DNA of 9,196 bases from JADCCX01 sp031372765. GTDB lineage: Bacteria > Pseudomonadota > Alphaproteobacteria > Rhizobiales > Beijerinckiaceae. The position numbers and the translations under genes are program-made. Positions 5,861-9,196 of this stretch are shown in pieces. How positions within the stretch are numbered: the stretch's first letter is position 1; every line of letters starts with the position of its first letter. The notes beneath the pieces were generated by a model. It saw only the letters and a program-made list of their open reading frames with translations. It had not been told where the DNA came from and did not search any database. The stretch covers positions 1 through 9,196 of the forward strand of contig JANMLW010000005.1 in assembly GCA_031372765.1 (NCBI GenBank). Reading direction: 5' to 3'.

Positions 5861-6748
5861 TTGCTCGCAGACGCGGGCTATGCCACTGACGTTGCTGTGA
5901 AAAACAAGTCTTCCCAGTTCAGCCCGGCGCACGACGAAGCGGGCTCAAAAGCGCCTGTGGCCAATCTGTCCATATTCCTCATCTGCAAGAATGAGGCGGA
6001 CCGGCTTGGCCCGACGCTTGCAGCCATCAGCGAACTTTCGGATGATATCGTGGTGGTGGATTCCGGCTCGACCGACGGCACGCAGAGCCTGGCGAGTCGT
6101 CTGGGCGTCCGGGTCATTCATAACGATTGGCCTGGGTATGGTCCTCAAAAGCGCTTTGCCGAAGAGCAATGCAAGCACCTGTGGCTCCTGAACATTGACG
6201 CCGACGAGGTGGTGCCGCCCGGTCTTGCTGAAGAAATTCGTCAGGCGCTGTCACCCGTAGCCGATGCCATCGACGGATTTGAAGTTCGCATTGCAGAAAT
6301 TTTCCCCGGTGAGGGCGAGCCTCACCCCCTCGCCTATGCGCTGTCTCCGGTGCGCCTCTACCGCAAGGACCGGGGCCGCTATGTCGACAGCGCCGTGCAT
6401 GACCGGGTGGCCTTTGATGCCCCACCCCGTCTTGGCAAACTGAAGGGCGTGATCCATCATTTCTCCGTGCGCTCGATAGGCGATCAACTGGCAAAGTTGA
6501 ACGACTATACTTCCCAGCAGGCGGCGGACCTTGCCAAGCGCGGCGACCATGTGCCGACCTGGCGTCTGTTCGTCGAGTTCCCTATCTCTTTCTTCAAGGC
6601 CTATGTCATGCGCCGTCACGCCGTGCGCGGGGTGTATGGTTTCATGACATCGATGAACTATGCCTTCTATCGCTGGCTGCGCGTCGCCAAGGATGTGGAG
6701 CGGCGCAAAATCGAGAAGGATGCGAAAAAGAGAAAATCCGATGTTTGA
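5861..6748 (+). CDS. Family 2 glycosyltransferase, WaaE/KdtX-like (LPS core type)
   Basis: The frame gives up to 295 aa (TTG start at 5861). No in-frame ATG exists before the conserved domain; GTG 5897 (283 aa) and GTG 5957 (263 aa) are alternatives, and none has a clear Shine-Dalgarno. In the long numbering, the GT-A domain opens ANLSIFLICKNEADRL (34-49). It has DSGSTDGT (67-74) for the nucleotide-sugar site, and NIDADE (111-116) supplies the DxD-like metal-binding acids. VHDRV (179-183) and HHFSVRSI (199-206) are typical of WaaE-like enzymes, which add a sugar to the inner LPS core at the cytoplasmic face of the membrane. The C-terminus is basic (RRKIEKDAKKRK), with a hydrophobic patch near 238-270 that may bind the membrane. 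Its last 8 nt overlap the SDR gene. Sugar donor and acceptor are not determinable here. Confidence 0.88.
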   Translation: MLADAGYATDVAVKNKSSQFSPAHDEAGSKAPVANLSIFLICKNEADRLGPTLAAISELSDDIVVVDSGSTDGTQSLASRLGVRVIHNDWPGYGPQKRFAEEQCKHLWLLNIDADEVVPPGLAEEIRQALSPVADAIDGFEVRIAEIFPGEGEPHPLAYALSPVRLYRKDRGRYVDSAVHDRVAFDAPPRLGKLKGVIHHFSVRSIGDQLAKLNDYTSQQAADLAKRGDHVPTWRLFVEFPISFFKAYVMRRHAVRGVYGFMTSMNYAFYRWLRVAKDVERRKIEKDAKKRKSDV

Positions 6749-7493
6749 TCAGAAAGTGGCACTCATCACCGGCGGTGCCAGGCGTATTGGTGCGGCTATT
6801 GTCGAAGCGCTTGCGGAAGAGGGCTATGCTGTCGTTGTTCATTGCAACAGCTCACGTGCCGAGGCGGACGCTTTGGTGATCAGCCTGCGCAAGAAAGGCA
6901 AGCGCGCTGCTGTCATCACCGCTGATCTCGCCAACCCTGATGCGGTTGCGGGCATGATGGCGCAAGCGGTAAAACCGTTTGGACCCGTCACGGCGCTCAT
7001 CAACAACGCTTCCAGCTTTATAGCGGATACGCTCCAGACCATTGATGTTTTGACATGGAACCGACAGTTCTCGGTCAACATCCGCGCACCATCCGTTCTG
7101 GCAAAGGATTTTGCGTCGCAACTGCCGGACGGTGCAAGCGGAACCATCATCAACATCATTGACCAGCGCGTCTGGAAGCTGACACCGGAGTTCTATTCAT
7201 ACACGCTGAGCAAGGCAGCACTCTGGGCGGCAACGCGTACCATGGCGCAAACGCTTGCCCCGCGCATCCGCGTCAATGCCGTGGGACCGGGGCCAACATT
7301 GGGCAACCTGCATGATGGTGACACAGGCGTGCAGCATGAGGCGGCAGGCATTCCCCTGCAACGGCAGGTGGAGCCGCGTGAGATTGCTGATGCCGTGGTG
7401 TTTCTTGCCAAGGCTTCCAGCGTAACCGGCCAGATGATTGCGGTTGATGGTGGCCAGCACATCGGCTGGAAGACACCTGACATCCTGGGGTGA
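6741..7493 (+). CDS. SDR family oxidoreductase with pteridine-reductase (PTR1/FolM)-type active site
   Basis: The 250-aa product starts at ATG 6741, inside the end of the glycosyltransferase gene (8-nt overlap), implying translational coupling. The Rossmann motif is TGGARRIG (10-17). Arg14 and the HCNSSRAEA segment (34-42) suggest NADPH preference. NNAS is at 88-91, Asn113 in SVNIRAP, and YxxxK is Tyr154-Lys158. The usual catalytic Ser 13 residues before Tyr is replaced by Asp141 (NIIDQRVW), as in the Asp-Tyr-Lys triad of PTR1 and FolM. The GPGPT segment and the end TGQMIAVDGGQHIGW also fit that group. Such enzymes reduce pterins, dihydromonapterin or dihydrofolate. The pterin role is inference from motifs; a generic 3-oxoacyl-ACP-reductase-like label is the conservative alternative. 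Confidence 0.9.
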   Translation: MFDQKVALITGGARRIGAAIVEALAEEGYAVVVHCNSSRAEADALVISLRKKGKRAAVITADLANPDAVAGMMAQAVKPFGPVTALINNASSFIADTLQTIDVLTWNRQFSVNIRAPSVLAKDFASQLPDGASGTIINIIDQRVWKLTPEFYSYTLSKAALWAATRTMAQTLAPRIRVNAVGPGPTLGNLHDGDTGVQHEAAGIPLQRQVEPREIADAVVFLAKASSVTGQMIAVDGGQHIGWKTPDILG

Positions 7494-7539
7494 AATTGCA
7501 CTCCTTCTTCCCCCCGCAGGCGGAAAGAAGGAGTCAATT
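7494..7539. terminator. Long hairpin between convergent SDR and odhB genes (probable bidirectional terminator)
   Basis: Directly after the SDR stop, AATTG (7494-7498) and ACTCCTTCTT (7500-7509) pair with AAGAAGGAGT (7525-7534) and CAATT (7535-7539), leaving C7499 as a single bulge. The loop is GC-rich. The stem ends in AATT on both strands but has no long T-run. It is well placed to separate convergent transcripts, yet is not a textbook terminator. Confidence 0.6.
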
Positions 7540-7585
7540 CAGTCATTGACCGTTTATTTGCACCAGCGCGATCTCGTCTTGCACA

Positions 7586-8845
7586 TCACAAATCCAGCAC
7601 CAGCCGCGCGGGATCTTCCAGGGCTTCTTTCACACGGACCAGGAAGGTCACGGCTTCCTTGCCGTCAACAATCCGGTGGTCGTAGCTGAGGGCCAGATAC
7701 ATCATCGGGCGCACGACAACCTGACCGCCGACAACCACCGGGCGCTCCTGAATTTTGTGCATGCCCAGAATGCCAGACTGCGGCGCATTGAGAATTGGCG
7801 TCGACATCAGCGAGCCATAGATGCCACCATTGGTGATGGTAAAGGTGCCGCCCTGCATTTCAGCAACGGTCAACTGGCCATCCCGCGCCCGTTTGCCAAA
7901 GTCAGCAATCGTCTTCTCGACACCCGCAATGGACAACTGATCCGCATCACGCACCACGGGCACCACAAGGCCCTTTTCCGTGCCAACAGCAATGCCGACA
8001 TGGTAGTAGTTCTTGTAGACGAGGTCCGTGCCGTCAATCTCGCCATTGACACCGGGCAGTTCCTTCAGCGCCTGCACGCAGGCCTTCACAAAAAATCCCA
8101 TGAAGCCCAGCTTGGTGCCGTGCTTCTTCTCAAACACATCCTTGTACTTGGTCCGCAGCGCCATGATTTCAGTCATGTCAACTTCGTTGAAAGTAGTCAG
8201 CATCGCGGCGGTATTCTGTGCATCCTTCAGGCGACGCGCGATGGTCTGGCGCAGCTTGGTCATCTTGACGCGCTCTTCGCGGGAGGCATCGTCAGCAGCG
8301 ACAGGGGCGCGGGCAACGACCGGCGCTGGAGCAGCTGGCGCATGCGCGACAGGCGCTGGAGCAGCAGTCGTGGCAACCGCCGCCATCACATCCTCTTTCA
8401 GCACCTGACCACGTTTGCCAGAACCTGCATCAACAGAAACACCGGTCTCGGCCATCATTTTGGCGGCGGAAGGTGCAGCAGGCATGGATGTTGTAGCCGC
8501 CTTTTCCTGAATGGGGGCCTGTCCAGCCGCGGGAATTGCTTCCACATTGGCAGGCATTGCCGGTGCTTCCTTTTTCGCTGGCGTCGCAGCGGCGGTTGAT
8601 GTTGAAGCGCTGCCAGCTATGATCTGCCCGAGCAGAGCACCGACACCGACGGTCGCGCCATCGGCAGCAACAATCTCGGCCAGCACGCCCGATTCAGGTG
8701 CGTTGACTTCCAGCGTAACCTTGTCGGTTTCAAGTTCGAGGATCGGCTCGTCTTTCTTGACGGCCTCGCCAGGCTTCTTGAACCACTTGCCGATTGTAGC
8801 TTCCGATACGGACTCACCCAGTGTGGGTACGCGGATTTCGGTCAT
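7586..8845 (-). CDS. odhB: Dihydrolipoyllysine succinyltransferase, E2 of 2-oxoglutarate dehydrogenase
   Basis: The 419-aa product starts at ATG 8845 with AGGAG 6 nt upstream. Residues 1-76 are the lipoyl domain, with the lipoylated Lys42 in ETDKVTLEV. Residues 80-124 are an Ala/Pro-rich swinging linker. About 125-156 is the E3/E1-binding domain (PSAAKMMAETGV, then GKRGQVLKEDVMAA). A second Ala/Pro linker covers 157-187. Residues 190-419 are the acyltransferase core, ending with YDHRIVDGKEAVTFL, where His390 and Asp394 are the catalytic pair. The enzyme transfers the succinyl group from lipoamide to CoA in the TCA cycle and forms the core of the cytoplasmic complex. A succinyl- rather than acetyltransferase role is supported by sucA directly upstream. 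The symbol sucB is equally used. Confidence 0.97.
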   Translation of the reverse strand: MTEIRVPTLGESVSEATIGKWFKKPGEAVKKDEPILELETDKVTLEVNAPESGVLAEIVAADGATVGVGALLGQIIAGSASTSTAAATPAKKEAPAMPANVEAIPAAGQAPIQEKAATTSMPAAPSAAKMMAETGVSVDAGSGKRGQVLKEDVMAAVATTAAPAPVAHAPAAPAPVVARAPVAADDASREERVKMTKLRQTIARRLKDAQNTAAMLTTFNEVDMTEIMALRTKYKDVFEKKHGTKLGFMGFFVKACVQALKELPGVNGEIDGTDLVYKNYYHVGIAVGTEKGLVVPVVRDADQLSIAGVEKTIADFGKRARDGQLTVAEMQGGTFTITNGGIYGSLMSTPILNAPQSGILGMHKIQERPVVVGGQVVVRPMMYLALSYDHRIVDGKEAVTFLVRVKEALEDPARLVLDL

Positions 8846-8864
8846 TTTTCTCTCCTGTTCCGTT

Positions 8865-8892
8865 TCCCTCTCCCTGCAAGCAGGGAGAGGGA
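8865..8892. repeat. Perfect 13-bp inverted repeat between sucA and odhB (intercistronic hairpin)
   Basis: TCCCTCTCCCTGC (8865-8877) and GCAGGGAGAGGGA (8880-8892) are perfect complements around AA. It occupies half of the 54-nt gap between the two genes. In RNA it would form a very stable stem ending about 20 nt upstream of the odhB start codon and just before its ribosome-binding site. It has no adjacent T-run on the transcribed strand and so should not simply end transcription. It resembles short intergenic palindromes found repeatedly in proteobacterial genomes. Confidence 0.75.
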
Positions 8893-8899
8893 GTAAAAT

Positions 8900-9196
8900 T
8901 TATCCCGCAAAAGCCTCATCGAGGAAGGCTTTCAATTGGGCCTGGTGGCGTGACATCAGGCCTGTGGCTGTAGCAGCGGCCGCAGCACGGCCAACATAGC
9001 GCGGACGCTTGGCCTTGATGCCCGCCTGACCCAGTACCCATTCCAGATACGGCGCGATATAGGTCCATGAACCCATGTTCTGCGGCTCTTCCTGACACCA
9101 GACAACATCGGCGTTCTTGAAGCGCGACAATGCCTGCGCCACCGACTTCAGCGGGAAAGGATAGAGCTGCTCAATGCGCAGAAGATAGACATCGTC
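8900..9196 (-). CDS. sucA: 2-oxoglutarate dehydrogenase E1 component, C-terminal 98 residues (truncated by window edge)
   Basis: The frame is open from the window edge to TAA at 8902-8900. The fragment begins DDVYLLRIEQLYPFPLKSVA and contains VVWCQEEPQNMGSWTYI and the RPRYVGRAAAAATATG segment, then the tail HQAQLKAFLDEAFA. These are characteristic of the C-terminal transketolase-like domain of the thiamine-diphosphate E1 enzyme. E1 decarboxylates 2-oxoglutarate and passes the succinyl group to the lipoyl domain of OdhB. About 900 residues lie outside the window. It is first in the pair and followed 54 nt later by odhB, a standard operon order. The symbol odhA is a synonym. Confidence 0.96.
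   Translation of the reverse strand, partial: DDVYLLRIEQLYPFPLKSVAQALSRFKNADVVWCQEEPQNMGSWTYIAPYLEWVLGQAGIKAKRPRYVGRAAAAATATGLMSRHQAQLKAFLDEAFAG

Noticed and set aside
7676..8599. 307-codon + strand open frame opposite odhB
   Set aside because: It is fully antisense to a well-conserved E2 gene, and its His/Arg/Gly-rich composition is what reverse reading of that gene gives. No ribosome-binding site or family resemblance.
8511..8999. 162-codon + strand frame opposite the odhB/sucA junction
   Set aside because: Ala/Ser/Thr-rich antisense of the lipoyl domain and linker; crosses the intercistronic hairpin and two real genes.
1..9196. Search for CRISPR arrays, tRNA or rRNA genes, transposase genes and insertion-sequence ends
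   Set aside because: No regularly spaced repeats, cloverleaf-like segments, rRNA motifs or transposase-like proteins were seen in either strand by eye.

Overview
The window looks like a chromosomal segment from an alphaproteobacterium of the order Rhizobiales (Hyphomicrobiales), most likely the Brucellaceae, Phyllobacteriaceae or Rhizobiaceae. Grounds: three Omp25/31-type beta-barrel porins, an extensin-like (M15-type) lipoprotein, a DUF2798 protein, a sucA-odhB operon with alphaproteobacterial-style proteins, fairly GC-rich coding sequence, and intergenic palindromes of the 'CCTCAT...CTGAGG...GCGCGAAGC' kind common in Rhizobiales. The genus cannot be fixed from the sequence alone.

Layout. 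Positions 3-131 hold the 3' end of an unrecognised + strand gene. Positions 132-407 hold decayed palindromic repeat elements. An extensin-family lipoprotein gene lies on the - strand (408-1541), divergent from a DUF2798 membrane protein gene (+, 1664-1891). Next is a 27-codon hydrophobic mini-gene (+, 2029-2112) with its own Shine-Dalgarno, candidate promoter and a UUCG-capped terminator. It converges on a small cysteine-rich secreted protein (-, 2213-2491). A glutathione S-transferase (+, 2620-3228) diverges from that and converges on three tandem porin genes on the - strand (3302-4072, 4328-4984, 5078-5683). Two of the porins end in clear rho-independent terminators. A divergent two-gene unit follows (+): a WaaE-like family 2 glycosyltransferase (5861-6748) overlapping by 8 nt an SDR (6741-7493) with a pteridine-reductase-type catalytic triad. 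A long hairpin separates it from the convergent odhB (-, 7586-8845). The 3' end of sucA (-, 8900-9196) is upstream of odhB in the same operon, with a perfect 13-bp inverted repeat between them.

Functionally the window has two themes. One is the cell envelope: extensin-like putative peptidoglycan enzyme, three outer-membrane proteins, an LPS-core-type glycosyltransferase and small membrane or secreted proteins. The other is central metabolism: the E1 and E2 subunits of the 2-oxoglutarate dehydrogenase complex.

No mobile element, CRISPR array, tRNA or rRNA was seen, and no new multi-gene system is evident. The most distinctive items are the 27-aa mini-gene, the spaced direct repeats upstream of the DUF2798 gene, the pterin-type SDR coupled to a glycosyltransferase, and the intercistronic hairpin in sucA-odhB.
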